Source: Nissabacter sp. SGAir0207
GTDB lineage: Bacteria > Pseudomonadota > Gammaproteobacteria > Enterobacterales > Enterobacteriaceae
Direction of reading: 5' to 3'
DNA: 64,000 bases
Assembly: GCF_005491205.1 (NCBI RefSeq)
Contig: NZ_CP028035.1
Span: forward strand, 3,782,001 to 3,846,000
In this document: positions 11,657 through 21,432 of the stretch, in pieces
How the letters are laid out: the number at the start of each line of letters is the position of its first letter
Numbering within the stretch: the stretch's first letter is position 1
Position numbers and translations under genes: made by a program
The notes under the pieces: model-generated
The model's input: the letters and a program-made list of their open reading frames with translations, nothing else
Told to the model about the DNA's origin: nothing
The model's database searches: none

Positions 11657-12187
11657 CTACTCTTTGGTACTCAGCTTCTGGGCAGAAGTCGGTTGCAACT
11701 CACTCATTCTTTGGGCGTTGTGTTGCTGTGTTTGTTGCATCTGCTGCAATTGGTCCATCCGTTGCTGGTGACGGTGCGCCAGTACGGCTTTCTGGTCATC
11801 GGTCAGCAGGTTGTACATCAGGTTACGCACCCGAGCCATCTCAACCTGGCGGGCGACTTGCTCCCGCGCCATCTTTTCGGCCTGCGCCTGAACTGCATTC
11901 TGATCAAAGTCTTTCGCAATGATCAGCCTGTGCATGGTTTCCATTTCAGCTACATTGATACGGGGCAGATCGCGCCGTGCCTGATGCATTAAATCTCGCA
12001 TTTGCTGGCGCTGCTCTTCCGTCAGGCTGACGCCATCAAACATCATTTCATTATTAACGTAACCGTTCTTAAGCAGGGAGTCGTTATGATGCCAGGCAGG
12101 CTCCCCAGCCGCTGTCTCAGCGCCCCATGCCATGCCAGTGGAGAGCGGCAGCAGGGTGGCTAACACTAACGGGGTGACCTTGTGCAT
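11657..12187 (-). CDS. cpxP: Periplasmic Cpx adaptor/inhibitor CpxP
   Basis: A 176-residue periplasmic protein with a signal peptide (MHKVTPLVLATLLPLSTGMA). It has the Spy/CpxP-type LTxxQ motifs LTEEQRQQMRDL and LTDDQKAVL. CpxP dampens CpxA and delivers misfolded pilins to DegP. The start at 12187 is chosen because AGGAGAG lies just upstream and it yields the signal peptide; a longer in-frame form running toward the promoter is rejected. The C-terminus is Gln/His rich. It is divergent from cpxRA, with a perfect CpxR box between them, and its mRNA yields CpxQ. Confidence 0.93.
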   Translation of the reverse strand: MHKVTPLVLATLLPLSTGMAWGAETAAGEPAWHHNDSLLKNGYVNNEMMFDGVSLTEEQRQQMRDLMHQARRDLPRINVAEMETMHRLIIAKDFDQNAVQAQAEKMAREQVARQVEMARVRNLMYNLLTDDQKAVLAHRHQQRMDQLQQMQQTQQHNAQRMSELQPTSAQKLSTKE

Positions 12188-12272
12188 CGATGAACTCTCC
12201 TGACGCAGTTGACGATTCGTTGTTCGATGTAGAGCAGTGTAGAGGTGCAGCTGCAAACATGCGTCAGGGCAT

Positions 12273-12287
12273 GTAAAACTTCGTAAA
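12273..12287. promoter_or_regulatory. CpxR binding box
   Basis: GTAAA-ACTTC-GTAAA matches the consensus GTAAA-N5-GTAAA perfectly. It lies in the cpxP-cpxR divergent promoter region, the position known in E. coli for autoactivation of both operons. Confidence 0.93.
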
Positions 12288-12339
12288 GTCATGGAATGCC
12301 AACAATTGATGACGTATTTTGCGTCTAGAGGTAAAGATG

Positions 12340-13038
12340 ATGAATAAGATCCTGTTAGTTGATGATGACCGCGAATTGACTTCGCTTTTAAAAGAGCTGC
12401 TCGACATGGAAGGGTTCAATGTCGTGGTGGCACACGATGGCGAGCAGGCACTGGAGCAGTTGGATAGCAGCATAGATCTGTTACTGCTCGATATTATGAT
12501 GCCGAAGAAGAATGGCATCGACACGTTGAAAGAGCTGCGACAGCACCACCAGACACCCGTGATTATGCTGACGGCGCGCGGCAGCGAGCTGGATCGCGTA
12601 CTGGGGCTGGAGCTGGGCGCGGATGACTATCTGCCCAAACCCTTTAACGATCGTGAACTGGTGGCCCGTATCCGCGCCATTCTGCGCCGTTCTCACTGGA
12701 GCGAGCAGCAGCAGGGCGGTGACAGCGGCGCGCCTACCCTTCAGGTGGATTGCCTGCAACTCAACCCCGGCCGCCAGGAGGCCAGCTTTGAGAGCCAGGT
12801 GCTCGACCTGACCGGCACCGAGTTCACCCTGCTCTACCTGCTGGCGCAGCATCTCGGCCAGGTGGTATCGCGGGAACACCTGAGTCAGGAGGTGCTCGGC
12901 AAGCGGCTGACCCCCTTTGACCGCGCCATCGATATGCACATCTCCAACCTGCGCCGTAAGCTGCCGGAGCGCAAGGATGGGCACCCTTGGTTTAAAACCC
13001 TGCGTGGGCGTGGCTACCTGATGGTGTCGGCCTCATGA
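12340..13038 (+). CDS. cpxR: Response regulator CpxR
   Basis: A 232-residue OmpR-family regulator. The receiver domain spans residues 1-120 with acidic pocket DDD at 8-10, phospho-acceptor D51 (LLLLDIMMPKKNG) and K100-type lysine in DDYLPKPF. The winged-helix DNA-binding domain occupies about 130-232 (LTGTEFTLLYLLAQH, RGRGYLMV). The start MNKILLVDDDREL is that of E. coli; two ATGs stand side by side and the second gives this form. It is activated by CpxA and controls envelope proteases, chaperones and its own operon. The stop overlaps cpxA by 4 nt (ATGA). Confidence 0.97.
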   Translation: MNKILLVDDDRELTSLLKELLDMEGFNVVVAHDGEQALEQLDSSIDLLLLDIMMPKKNGIDTLKELRQHHQTPVIMLTARGSELDRVLGLELGADDYLPKPFNDRELVARIRAILRRSHWSEQQQGGDSGAPTLQVDCLQLNPGRQEASFESQVLDLTGTEFTLLYLLAQHLGQVVSREHLSQEVLGKRLTPFDRAIDMHISNLRRKLPERKDGHPWFKTLRGRGYLMVSAS

Positions 13039-14405
13039 TCAACAGCCTGACAGCACGAATCTTCGCCATCTTTTGGTTTACGTTGGCGCTGGTGCTGATG
13101 CTGGTGTTGATGGTGCCGAAACTGGACTCCCGCCAGCTTACGCCGCTGCTCGAGAGTGAGCAGCGTCAGGGGCTGATGCTGGAGCAGCATGTCGAGGCCG
13201 AGCTGGCAGGCGATCCGGCCAATGACCTGATGTGGTGGCGGCGGCTGTTCCGCGCCATCGACAAGTGGGCACCACCCGGCCAGCGGCTGTTGCTGGTGAC
13301 CAGTGAGGGGCGAGTGATTGGCGCCCAGCGCAATGAGATGCAGATCGTACGCAACTTCATTGGCCAGTCTGATAACTCCGACCGGCCCAAGAAGAAGAAG
13401 TATGGCCGTGTCGAGATGGTCGGCCCCTTCTCCGTGCGCGATGGTGAAGACAACTACCAGCTCTATCTGATTCGTCCGGCCAACAGCCCGCAGTCCGACT
13501 TCATCAACCTGATGTTTGACCGGCCGCTGCTGCTGCTGATCGTCACCATGCTGATCAGTTCGCCGCTGCTGCTGTGGCTGGCGTGGAGTCTGGCGAAACC
13601 GGCGCGCAAGCTGAAGAATGCGGCGGATGAGGTGGCGCGCGGCAATTTGAAACAGCACCCGGAGCTGGAGTCCGGCCCGCAGGAGTTTCTGGCGACCGGT
13701 GCCAGCTTCAACCAGATGGTGAGCGCGCTGGAGCGGATGGTGACTGCCCAGCAACGGCTGATCTCTGACATCTCCCACGAGCTGCGCACCCCGCTGACGC
13801 GCCTGCAATTGGCGACAGCGTTGATGCGTCGTCGCCACGGGGAGGGCAAGGAGCTGGAGCGCATTGAGACCGAGGCGCACCGGCTGGACAGCATGATCAA
13901 CGACCTGCTGGTGCTGTCGCGTAGCCAGCATAAAAATGAGCTGGCGCGCGAGCCGCTGAAAGCCAACACGCTGTGGGCGGATGTGCTGGAGAACGCCCAG
14001 TTCGAGGCAGAGCAGGTGGGGAAAAAGCTGGAGATCACCGCACCGCCCGGCCCGTGGACGCTGATTGGCAACCCAGCCGCGCTGGACAGTGCGTTGGAGA
14101 ATATCGTACGCAATGCGCTGCGCTACTCCCACCACCACATCGCCGTCGCCTTTGCCTGTGATGAGGAGGGGATCACCATCACCGTGGATGATGATGGCCC
14201 CGGCGTCTCGCCAGCCGACCGGGAGCAGATCTTCCGCCCCTTCTACCGCACCGATGAGGCGCGTGACCGCGAATCAGGCGGCACCGGGCTGGGGCTGGCG
14301 ATTGTGGAAACCGCTGTCTCGCAGCACCGTGGCTGGGTCAGGGCGGATGATAGCCCGCTCGGCGGCCTGCGCCTGATCATCTGGCTGCCGCTGCACCTGC
14401 GTTAA
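13035..14405 (+). CDS. cpxA: Envelope-stress sensor histidine kinase CpxA
   Basis: A 456-residue inner-membrane kinase. TM1 is about residues 8-28, the periplasmic sensor about 30-162, TM2 about 163-185, then HAMP, the dimerisation/phospho-acceptor helix with H248 ([17 protein letters not shown]), and the ATPase domain with N box ([10 protein letters not shown]), G1 (DDDGPGV) and G2 ([10 protein letters not shown]). It autophosphorylates on envelope damage and passes phosphate to CpxR. It is translationally coupled to cpxR by the ATGA overlap. Confidence 0.96.
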   Translation: MINSLTARIFAIFWFTLALVLMLVLMVPKLDSRQLTPLLESEQRQGLMLEQHVEAELAGDPANDLMWWRRLFRAIDKWAPPGQRLLLVTSEGRVIGAQRNEMQIVRNFIGQSDNSDRPKKKKYGRVEMVGPFSVRDGEDNYQLYLIRPANSPQSDFINLMFDRPLLLLIVTMLISSPLLLWLAWSLAKPARKLKNAADEVARGNLKQHPELESGPQEFLATGASFNQMVSALERMVTAQQRLISDISHELRTPLTRLQLATALMRRRHGEGKELERIETEAHRLDSMINDLLVLSRSQHKNELAREPLKANTLWADVLENAQFEAEQVGKKLEITAPPGPWTLIGNPAALDSALENIVRNALRYSHHHIAVAFACDEEGITITVDDDGPGVSPADREQIFRPFYRTDEARDRESGGTGLGLAIVETAVSQHRGWVRADDSPLGGLRLIIWLPLHLR

Positions 14406-14443
14406 GTTTCTGGTATTCTGCGCCCCTCAATTCTGGGGGGCGT

Positions 14444-14917
14444 ATGCTGAATATCGTACTGTTTGAACCTGAAATCCCGCCAAATACCGGCAATATCATC
14501 CGCTTATGCGCCAACACCGGCTTTCGCCTGCACCTGATCGAGCCTCTGGGCTTTACTTGGGATGACAAGCGCCTGCGCCGCGCGGGGCTGGACTACCACG
14601 AGTTCGCCTCCATCCAAAAACATGCGGATTACGCGCAATTTATTGAGCGTGAGCAACCGGCGCGCCTGTTTGCGCTGACCACCAAAGGCACGCCTGCGCA
14701 TAGCGCAGTGAATTACCAGCCGGGCGACTATCTGCTGTTTGGGCCGGAGAGCCGAGGCCTGCCTCCCGCAGTGCTGGACGCCCTGCCCCCGGATCAGAAG
14801 ATCCGCATCCCGATGCAGCCCAACAGCCGCAGCATGAACCTGTCAAATGCAGTCTCGGTGGTGGTATACGAGGCGTGGCGGCAACTGGATTACGCTGGGG
14901 CGCTGGTCAAATCCTGA
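14444..14917 (+). CDS. trmL: tRNA (cytidine/uridine-2'-O-)-methyltransferase TrmL
   Basis: A 157-residue SPOUT methyltransferase that 2'-O-methylates wobble base 34 of tRNA-Leu isoacceptors. The knotted SAM site is visible: N-terminal [28 protein letters not shown] near residue 100 and [26 protein letters not shown] at the C-terminus. Length and start ([16 protein letters not shown]) match the family. It sits 38 nt after cpxA and ends at a bidirectional terminator shared with cysE. Confidence 0.96.
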   Translation: MLNIVLFEPEIPPNTGNIIRLCANTGFRLHLIEPLGFTWDDKRLRRAGLDYHEFASIQKHADYAQFIEREQPARLFALTTKGTPAHSAVNYQPGDYLLFGPESRGLPPAVLDALPPDQKIRIPMQPNSRSMNLSNAVSVVVYEAWRQLDYAGALVKS

Positions 14918-14925
14918 TGCCCTGA

Positions 14926-14960
14926 CACAAAAAAAGCAGGCGGATGCCTGCTTTTTTTAT
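14926..14960. terminator. Bidirectional terminator trmL/cysE
   Basis: AAAAAAAGCAGGC / GCCTGCTTTTTTT with a short loop lies between the convergent stop codons. Confidence 0.9.
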
Positions 14961-14977
14961 GGCCGATGGAGTGTCGG

Positions 14978-15793
14978 TCAGATACCGTCGCCGTACTCGA
15001 AGCCGTCGCCGCTGAAGTGCTGATCCATGTCCAGCGAGGGCTTCTCGCTCTCTGGCCGGCCCACGATGCGCGCTGGCACCCCGGCGGCGGTGGTGTGGGC
15101 TGGCACGGAGCGCAGCACCACGGAGCCAGCGCCAATCTTCGCGCCGCGCCCCACTTCGATGTTGCCGAGGATTTTTGCCCCGGCGCCAATCATCACCCCT
15201 TCACGGATTTTCGGGTGACGGTCGCCGCTGGTCTTGCCGGTACCGCCCAGGGTGACGGATTGCAGGATGGAGACGTCATTCTCCACCACCGCCGTCTCGC
15301 CAATCACGATGCCGGTGGCATGGTCAAGCATGATGCCGCAGCCAATCCGCGCCGCCGGGTGGATGTCCACGCCGAAGGTCACGGAGATTTGGTTCTGGAA
15401 GTAGACGGCCAGCGCCTGGCGATTCTGCTTCCACAGCCAGTTACCGATGCGGTACGCCTGCAACGCATGGAAGCCCTTCAGGTAGAGCAGCGGGGTGGAG
15501 TATTTGTCCACCGCCGGGTCACGCAGCCGCACGGCCAGAATGTCGCGCGCCGCGGAGAGAATCATCTGGGTGTCGGAGCGGTAGGCCTCCTCCACCACTT
15601 CACGGATGGCGATGGCAGGCATGATCGGGCTGCCGAGTTTGTTCGCCAGAATGTAGCTGAGCGCGCCGCCCAGGTTTTCATGTTTGAGCAATGTTGCATG
15701 GAAGAAACTGGCCAGCATCGGTTCACAATCAGCCAGCGCCCGCGCTTCCGATTTGATGTAATTCCAGACCTGTTCTAACTCTTCAGACGACAT
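14978..15793 (-). CDS. cysE: Serine O-acetyltransferase
   Basis: This 271-residue enzyme acetylates L-serine with acetyl-CoA, the first step of cysteine synthesis, and is feedback-inhibited by cysteine. The N-terminal helical SATase domain (DCEPMLASFFHATLLKHEN) is followed by the left-handed beta-helix hexapeptide repeats (VDIHPAARIGCGIMLDHATG, IGAGAKILGNIEVGRGAKIG). H158/H193-type histidines (DHATG, DRHPKI) are present. The C-terminal tail ends FEYGDGI, the segment that binds CysK. The ATG at 15793 is chosen over a GTG two codons upstream because GGGAG is correctly spaced for it. Confidence 0.97.
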   Translation of the reverse strand: MSSEELEQVWNYIKSEARALADCEPMLASFFHATLLKHENLGGALSYILANKLGSPIMPAIAIREVVEEAYRSDTQMILSAARDILAVRLRDPAVDKYSTPLLYLKGFHALQAYRIGNWLWKQNRQALAVYFQNQISVTFGVDIHPAARIGCGIMLDHATGIVIGETAVVENDVSILQSVTLGGTGKTSGDRHPKIREGVMIGAGAKILGNIEVGRGAKIGAGSVVLRSVPAHTTAAGVPARIVGRPESEKPSLDMDQHFSGDGFEYGDGI

Positions 15794-15872
15794 TGCCACT
15801 CCCCTTTTACCTTGCGTAAAGAAGCCACGCCCGATCCCGGCAGCGTGGCTGGATAACGAAACCGGTCAAGCC

Positions 15873-16880
15873 TTATTCATCTTTCCTGGTACGGGCCAGG
15901 AGTGTTATGGCGGCTTCCCGTGCATCTTTGTTGCAGTACAGTACCTGATATATCTGTTCAGTTATCGGCATTTCAACCTGATAACGTTGCGACAGCGCCA
16001 GCACCTCTTTGGTGTTGCGATAGCCTTCAACCACCTGGCCTATCTCATCCTGCGCCTCCTGCACCGTTTTTCCCTGCCCCAGCATGATGCCGAAACGGCG
16101 GTTGCGGGATTGGTTATCGGTACAGGTCAGGACCAGATCGCCCAGCCCGGCCATGCCCATGAAGGTGGCCGGATCCGCGCCCAGCGCCGAGCCAAGGCGG
16201 CTCATCTCCGCCAGGCCACGGGTGATCAGGGCGGTACGGGCGTTGGCGCCAAAGCCGATGCCGTCTGAAATGCCCGCGCCGATGGCAATCACGTTCTTCA
16301 CTGCGCCACCCAGCTGCACGCCGATAAAATCCGGGTTGCTATAGACGCGGAAGCTCTTGCCGCAGTGCAGCAGGCGTTGCAGGTCGTCAGAGAATTGCGC
16401 ATCCGGCGACGCCAGCGCAATGGCGGTCGGCAGGCCGGCGGCCAGCTCCTTGGCGAAGGTCGGGCCAGAGAGCACCGCCAGCGGGATATCCTCCCCCAGC
16501 GCCTCATGCGCCACATCCTGCAACAGGCGGCCGGTTTCGGCCTCCAGCCCCTTGGTCGCCCACACGATGCGGGCATCCGGGCGCAGATGCGGCTTCACCT
16601 GACGCAGCACATCGCCAAACACATGGCTCGGCACCACCACCAGCACATCGCGGCTGGCAGCCAGCGCGCGCGCCAGATCGGGTTCGAGGTGCAGGGAGTC
16701 AGGGAAGGAGACATCGGGCAGGAAAGCCTGATTGCAGCGGGCCTGCTGCATGGCGTGGATGTGTTGCGGGTTATGCCCCCACAACACCACCTGATGGCCA
16801 TTTCGCGCGAGGGTAATGGCCAAAGCGGTGCCGTACGAGCCGGCACCGATGACTGTCATAGACGCGTTGATTTTATCCAT
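15873..16880 (-). CDS. gpsA: Glycerol-3-phosphate dehydrogenase [NAD(P)+]
   Basis: A 335-residue cytoplasmic enzyme reducing dihydroxyacetone phosphate to sn-glycerol 3-phosphate for phospholipid synthesis. The Rossmann motif [14 protein letters not shown] lies at residues 8-21; the catalytic lysine segment [13 protein letters not shown] and the DHAP-binding [13 protein letters not shown] are intact. The start overlaps the secB stop by one base (TGATG), indicating coupled translation; a 45-codon in-frame extension into secB is rejected. Confidence 0.96.
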   Translation of the reverse strand: MDKINASMTVIGAGSYGTALAITLARNGHQVVLWGHNPQHIHAMQQARCNQAFLPDVSFPDSLHLEPDLARALAASRDVLVVVPSHVFGDVLRQVKPHLRPDARIVWATKGLEAETGRLLQDVAHEALGEDIPLAVLSGPTFAKELAAGLPTAIALASPDAQFSDDLQRLLHCGKSFRVYSNPDFIGVQLGGAVKNVIAIGAGISDGIGFGANARTALITRGLAEMSRLGSALGADPATFMGMAGLGDLVLTCTDNQSRNRRFGIMLGQGKTVQEAQDEIGQVVEGYRNTKEVLALSQRYQVEMPITEQIYQVLYCNKDAREAAITLLARTRKDE

Positions 16881-17350
16881 CAGGCATCCTGATGCGGAGC
16901 AGCACCTTCGCCGTCGGCCTGCTGTTGCAGGTAGTTCATGAACAGCGCGTCGAAGTTGACTGGTGCCAGGTTCAGTTGCGGGAAGGTGCCACGGGACACC
17001 AGGCTGGTGATGCACTCACGCGCATACGGGAACAGAATGTTCGGGCAGTAAGCGCCCAGGCAGTGTGCCAGTTGGGTGCCTTCCAGACCCGCGATGGAGA
17101 AGATGCCGCCCTGCTGCACTTCGCACAGGAATGCGGTCTCATCACCCAGGGAGGCGGTCACGGTCACGCGCAGCACCACTTCATACACATCGTCAGCCAG
17201 CTGGCTGGAGGCGGTGTCCAGATCCAGTTTCACTTCCGGCTGCCACTCTTTCTGGAAAACCTGCGGCGCGTTCGGCGCTTCGAAAGAGATATCTTTGGTG
17301 TAGATGCGTTGGATCTGGAAACCCATTTCGGTGTTGTTTTGTTCAGACAT
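16880..17350 (-). CDS. secB: Protein-export chaperone SecB
   Basis: A 156-residue homotetrameric cytosolic chaperone that keeps preproteins unfolded and hands them to SecA. The family start ([28 protein letters not shown] in pieces), the core [13 protein letters not shown] and [19 protein letters not shown], and the C-terminal tail are visible. It is part of the minus-strand run yibN-grxC-secB-gpsA, as in E. coli. Confidence 0.97.
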   Translation of the reverse strand: MSEQNNTEMGFQIQRIYTKDISFEAPNAPQVFQKEWQPEVKLDLDTASSQLADDVYEVVLRVTVTASLGDETAFLCEVQQGGIFSIAGLEGTQLAHCLGAYCPNILFPYARECITSLVSRGTFPQLNLAPVNFDALFMNYLQQQADGEGAAPHQDA

Positions 17351-17411
17351 GTTAATAAACCCTTGTGTTAAACATCCTTATTGACGCCTGCCGCAGGCTG
17401 CGCCCTAGCCG

Positions 17412-17660
17412 TTACAGTAGCGGATCCAGGCCGCCGCGCGCATCAAGCGCATGAATATCATCACAGCCGCCAATATGCTGGCCATCAATGAAAATCTGGG
17501 GCACGGTCGTGCGGCCGCTGCGGGCGATCATCTCTTCGCGCTTTTCCGGGTGCGCGTCGATGGCGATTTCAGCAAACGCCGCGCCTTTGGCATTCAACAG
17601 CGCCTTTGCACGATGGCAGAAAGGGCAAGTTGCTTTGGTGTACATCTCGATCTTAGCCAT
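17412..17660 (-). CDS. grxC: Glutaredoxin 3
   Basis: An 82-residue thiol-disulfide oxidoreductase with the CPFC active site near residues 12-15 (YTKATCPFCHRAKALL) and the glutathione-binding TVPQIFIDGQHIGGCDD. It uses glutathione to reduce protein disulfides and mixed disulfides. Length is standard. Gaps to yibN (19 nt) and secB (61 nt) suggest one operon. Confidence 0.96.
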   Translation of the reverse strand: MAKIEMYTKATCPFCHRAKALLNAKGAAFAEIAIDAHPEKREEMIARSGRTTVPQIFIDGQHIGGCDDIHALDARGGLDPLL

Positions 17661-17679
17661 GGGTACCCTCCGTAATCAA

Positions 17680-18111
17680 TTATTTACCGCGAGCCAGCGG
17701 CAGGTTCTCGCCGCTCCAGCCTGCGATGCCCTCTTTCAGGATAGAGACATTCTCAAAGCCCGCTTTGTTCAGGGCTTCTGCGGAGGCGCGGGCATTTACG
17801 CCGTTGGCGCAGACCACTACCACCGGGCGTGCTTTGTGCTTGGTCAGCTCACCAACATTGTTGTTTTTAATATCAGCGGCCAGCACGTTCACGGAGTTGG
17901 TGATGTGACCCTTGCGGAACTCTTCACGCGGGCGCACGTCCACCACCAGGGCGTCCTCTTTGTTGATCAGGCGCGTCGCTTCGCCACGGGTGATTTCACG
18001 CACCTTGGAAAAACTGCTCTTGAAGGTCGTTACGATCACGGCAATCAGCAATGCCACCCAGGCCAGGCTCAGTACGAGGTGATCTCTAACGAATTCCATA
18101 ATGTCTTGCAT
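17680..18111 (-). CDS. yibN: Membrane-anchored rhodanese-like protein YibN
   Basis: A 143-residue protein with an N-terminal membrane anchor ([19 protein letters not shown], about residues 12-30) and a rhodanese domain ([22 protein letters not shown]; catalytic-loop Cys in [17 protein letters not shown]). Rhodaneses carry persulfide sulfur; the exact role of YibN is not settled. It is the first gene of the minus-strand run and faces gpmM across a 243-bp divergent promoter region. Confidence 0.92.
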   Translation of the reverse strand: MQDIMEFVRDHLVLSLAWVALLIAVIVTTFKSSFSKVREITRGEATRLINKEDALVVDVRPREEFRKGHITNSVNVLAADIKNNNVGELTKHKARPVVVVCANGVNARASAEALNKAGFENVSILKEGIAGWSGENLPLARGK

Positions 18112-18354
18112 GGGGTGTAACAGCTCCCGTCAGTTAGGGGATAAAAATAGGGCTTCAGAGTATACCTGTGCGTTGCATCAAATACAGCCACGAAGCCCGC
18201 ACGCATGAAGAAAGTGCGGCGCAGCACGAAAAGTAGCACTGTTGCCCGGCAAAAGTTAACCCCTCCCTCGCCGCAACTTTGATCTTCCTGCGCTATGCCA
18301 TTTCGCCATTCCGCTAAGATCCGCCGCCTTCCCTTTGTCAGATGAGACTATGCC

Positions 18355-19899
18355 ATGTCGAGCATGAAAAAACCCACCGTACTGGTGATCCTGGATGGTT
18401 ACGGCCACCGCGAACCTACCGCAGACAACGCCATCAGCAATGCCCGCACCCCAGTAATGGACGCCCTGTGGCAGACGTGCCCGCACACGCTGATTGGTGC
18501 CTCCGGCCTTGATGTCGGCCTGCCTGACGGGCAGATGGGCAACTCGGAGGTGGGGCACGTCAACCTCGGCGCGGGCCGCATCGTCTATCAGGATTTGACC
18601 CGGCTGGACAAGGCGATCCAAGACGGTGACTTTGCGCAGAACCCGGTGCTGACGGCGGCGGTTGACCGGGCAGTGCAGGCCGGCAAGGCGGTGCACGTGA
18701 TGGGGCTGCTGTCGGCCGGTGGCGTGCACAGCCATGAGGAGCACATTCTGGCGATGCTGGAGCTGGCCGCGCGCCGTGGCGCGACCCGCCTCTACCTGCA
18801 CGCCTTTTTGGATGGCCGCGACACCCCGCCGCGCAGCGCGCAGGCGTCACTGGCGCGCGCGGCGGCGAAGTGCGCCGAGCTGGGCGTTGGGCGCATCGCC
18901 TCGCTGGTCGGGCGCTACTACGCGATGGATCGTGACAACCGCTGGGAGCGGGTACAGCTGGCCTATGACCTGCTGACAGGCGCGCGCGGCGCATTCTGCT
19001 GTGACGATGCGCTGGCCGGGCTGGAGGCCGCCTATGCACGCGGCGAGAATGATGAGTTCGTGCAACCCACGGTGATCCGCGCCGCGGGCGAGCCGGAGGC
19101 GGTGATGGAGCCGGGCGATGCGCTGATCTTCATGAACTTCCGCGCCGACCGCGCGCGCCAATTGACCCGCGCCTTCACCCAGCCGGATTTCAGCGGCTTC
19201 CCGCGCCAGCGGGTGCTGCCTTCCGACTCCTTCGTGATGCTGACCGAGTATGCCGCCGACATCCAGGCCGCCTGCGCCTACCCGCCCGCCTCGCTGGACA
19301 ATACCCTCGGCGAGTGGCTGATGAAGCAGGGCAAAACCCAGTTGCGTATCTCTGAAACCGAGAAGTACGCCCACGTCACCTTCTTCTTCAACGGCGGCGT
19401 GGAGACGCCTTTCGCTGGCGAAGAGCGCATTCTGGTCAACTCGCCCAAGGTCGCGACCTATGACCTGCAACCGGAGATGAGCGCGCCAGAGTTGACGGAG
19501 AAACTGCTGGCGGCCATCGGCAGCGGCCGCCATGACCTGATCGTCTGCAACTACCCGAACGGTGATATGGTCGGCCATACCGGCGTCTACCCAGCGGCGG
19601 TGGCGGCGATTGAGGCGCTGGATGGGTGCCTTGGGCAAGTGGTGGCGGCGGTGCAGGCCGCTGGCGGCCAGTTGCTGGTCACTGCTGACCACGGTAATGC
19701 CGAGCAGATGCGCGATGAGACCACCGGTCAGGCGCACACCGCCCACACCAGCCTGCCGGTGCCGCTGATCTACGTCGGCCGACCGGCGGAAGCGGCGGCG
19801 GGCGGCAAGCTCTCGGACATCGCCCCGACCCTGCTGCACCTGATGGATCTGCCGGTGCCGGCAGAGATGAGCGGCACCCCGCTGTTCACGCTGAAGTGA
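18355..19899 (+). CDS. gpmM: 2,3-bisphosphoglycerate-independent phosphoglycerate mutase
   Basis: A 514-residue Mn-dependent enzyme of the alkaline-phosphatase superfamily that interconverts 3- and 2-phosphoglycerate. The metal/catalytic motifs are [12 protein letters not shown] at the N-terminus, S64 in [49 protein letters not shown] and [10 protein letters not shown]. Two near-adjacent starts are possible (MSSMKK); the first is used. A GC-rich hairpin without a T-run follows (19906-19928). Confidence 0.97.
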   Translation: MSSMKKPTVLVILDGYGHREPTADNAISNARTPVMDALWQTCPHTLIGASGLDVGLPDGQMGNSEVGHVNLGAGRIVYQDLTRLDKAIQDGDFAQNPVLTAAVDRAVQAGKAVHVMGLLSAGGVHSHEEHILAMLELAARRGATRLYLHAFLDGRDTPPRSAQASLARAAAKCAELGVGRIASLVGRYYAMDRDNRWERVQLAYDLLTGARGAFCCDDALAGLEAAYARGENDEFVQPTVIRAAGEPEAVMEPGDALIFMNFRADRARQLTRAFTQPDFSGFPRQRVLPSDSFVMLTEYAADIQAACAYPPASLDNTLGEWLMKQGKTQLRISETEKYAHVTFFFNGGVETPFAGEERILVNSPKVATYDLQPEMSAPELTEKLLAAIGSGRHDLIVCNYPNGDMVGHTGVYPAAVAAIEALDGCLGQVVAAVQAAGGQLLVTADHGNAEQMRDETTGQAHTAHTSLPVPLIYVGRPAEAAAGGKLSDIAPTLLHLMDLPVPAEMSGTPLFTLK

Positions 19900-19905
19900 C
19901 CTTCC

Positions 19906-19928
19906 GGGGCCGACGATGTGTCGGCCCC
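19906..19928 (+). terminator. Hairpin after gpmM
   Basis: A perfect 9-bp stem GGGGCCGAC / GTCGGCCCC with a 5-nt loop follows the gpmM stop. No T-run follows, so termination there is uncertain. Confidence 0.5.
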
Positions 19929-20127
19929 CTTCCCGCCTCTCCTGCCGCTTATCGCGCAAATAAGAAGAAAACTTTAACACTTCAGCGGTGGCATTTCCGG
20001 CAGGAATCGAAATACTAGAGAGATTGCCCGTCGCTGGCGCACGGCTTTTGGTTGTGCATCAGGCGCTTGATCGATGCTAGGATAACCCACGGGATTTGCC
20101 CTGACAGGACGAATCAGCTTTCACATA

Positions 20128-21429
20128 ATGGACGACAGTTTGCGTAAATCTCCCTCTTTCAGCCCGACGCCCCTTCCCCCCTTCCGACCTGCGCAGGGCA
20201 CGCTGCGCTGCCTGCTGGCCGCCGGGCTGTGGGCCGGTGCGTTGCTGGCGTCGCCCGCGCTGCACGCCGAGGACAACAAGCAGCAGCTGAAGTCCCTCCA
20301 GCAGGACATTGCCGAGAAAGAGAAGCAGGTGCAGCAGCAGAAACAGCAGCGCAGCACCCTACTCGACCAGCTGCGGGCGCAGGAGAAGATCATCGCCCAA
20401 GCCAGCCGGCAACTGCGGGAGACGCAGGGCGTCCTGAGCGCGCTGGAGAAGGAGATTGCCGGGCTGAACGCCTCCATCCGCACCCTGCAAAAGCAGCAAT
20501 CCAGCCAGCAGAGCATTCTGGCGCAGCAGCTCGACGCCGCCTTCCGCCTCGGCCAGCACAACGGCGTGCAGCTGATCCTGAGCGGCGAGGAGAGCCAACG
20601 CAGCGAGCGGGTGCTGGCCTATTTTGGCTACCTGAATGAGGCGCGCCAGAAGACCATCAACACGCTGGCGGAGACCCGCTCCGATCTGGCTGATCAGCGC
20701 AAGTCCCTGAAAGCCAAGCAGGAGCAACAGAGCCAGTTGCTGGCCCAGCAGCAGACACAACAGCAGACGTTGGAGCAGGCGCGCGTCGGGCGGCAGAAAA
20801 CCCTGACCTCGCTGGAGGCGTCGCTGGAGAAAGATCAGGCGCGGCTGGCGGAGTTACGGCAGAACGAAACCCGCCTGCGCGACCAGATTGCCCGCGCTGA
20901 ACGTGAGGCCCGCGCCCGTGCGGAGCGCGAGGCGCGCGAGGCCGAGAAGGTGCGCGCCAAAGAGCAGCAGGCGAAGAAACGCGGCAGCAGCTACAAACCC
21001 ACCGAGAGCGAACGCTCGCTGATGGCACGTACCGGCGGGCTGGGCCGCCCTTCTGGGCAGGCGCTCTGGCCGGCTCGCGGGCGGGTGATCCACCGCTTTG
21101 GCGAGCCGCTCCAGGGCGAACTGCGCTGGAAAGGGATGGTGATCGCTGCCGCCGAAGGCAGCGAGGTCAAGGCCGTCGCCGATGGCCGCGTGCTGCTGGC
21201 GGACTGGCTGCAGGGCTATGGCTTGGTGGTGGTGGTCGAACACGGCAAAGGCGACATGAGCCTCTATGGCTACAACCAGAGTGCGCTGGTCAATGTCGGG
21301 CAACAGGTCAAGGCCGGGCAGCCGATTGCGCTGGTCGGCACCAGCGGCGGCCAGGGACAGCCGGCGCTCTATTTTGAAATCCGACGCCAGGGACAGGCGG
21401 TAAACCCACAGCCGTGGTTGGGAAGATAA
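20128..21429 (+). CDS. envC: Murein hydrolase activator EnvC
   Basis: A 433-residue periplasmic protein. An N-terminal signal segment (GTLRCLLAAGLWAGALLASP, ending LHAED) precedes a long Gln/Lys/Glu-rich coiled coil (about residues 50-280) and a C-terminal LytM/M23-like domain (GRVIHRFGEPLQGELRWKGM, VVVEHGKGDMSLYGYN). Zn-binding residues of active M23 peptidases are degenerate, as in EnvC, which does not cut but activates AmiA and AmiB at the septum under FtsEX control. The long Pro-rich stretch before the signal makes the exact start uncertain. Confidence 0.93.
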   Translation: MDDSLRKSPSFSPTPLPPFRPAQGTLRCLLAAGLWAGALLASPALHAEDNKQQLKSLQQDIAEKEKQVQQQKQQRSTLLDQLRAQEKIIAQASRQLRETQGVLSALEKEIAGLNASIRTLQKQQSSQQSILAQQLDAAFRLGQHNGVQLILSGEESQRSERVLAYFGYLNEARQKTINTLAETRSDLADQRKSLKAKQEQQSQLLAQQQTQQQTLEQARVGRQKTLTSLEASLEKDQARLAELRQNETRLRDQIARAEREARARAEREAREAEKVRAKEQQAKKRGSSYKPTESERSLMARTGGLGRPSGQALWPARGRVIHRFGEPLQGELRWKGMVIAAAEGSEVKAVADGRVLLADWLQGYGLVVVVEHGKGDMSLYGYNQSALVNVGQQVKAGQPIALVGTSGGQGQPALYFEIRRQGQAVNPQPWLGR

Positions 21430-21432
21430 GTC

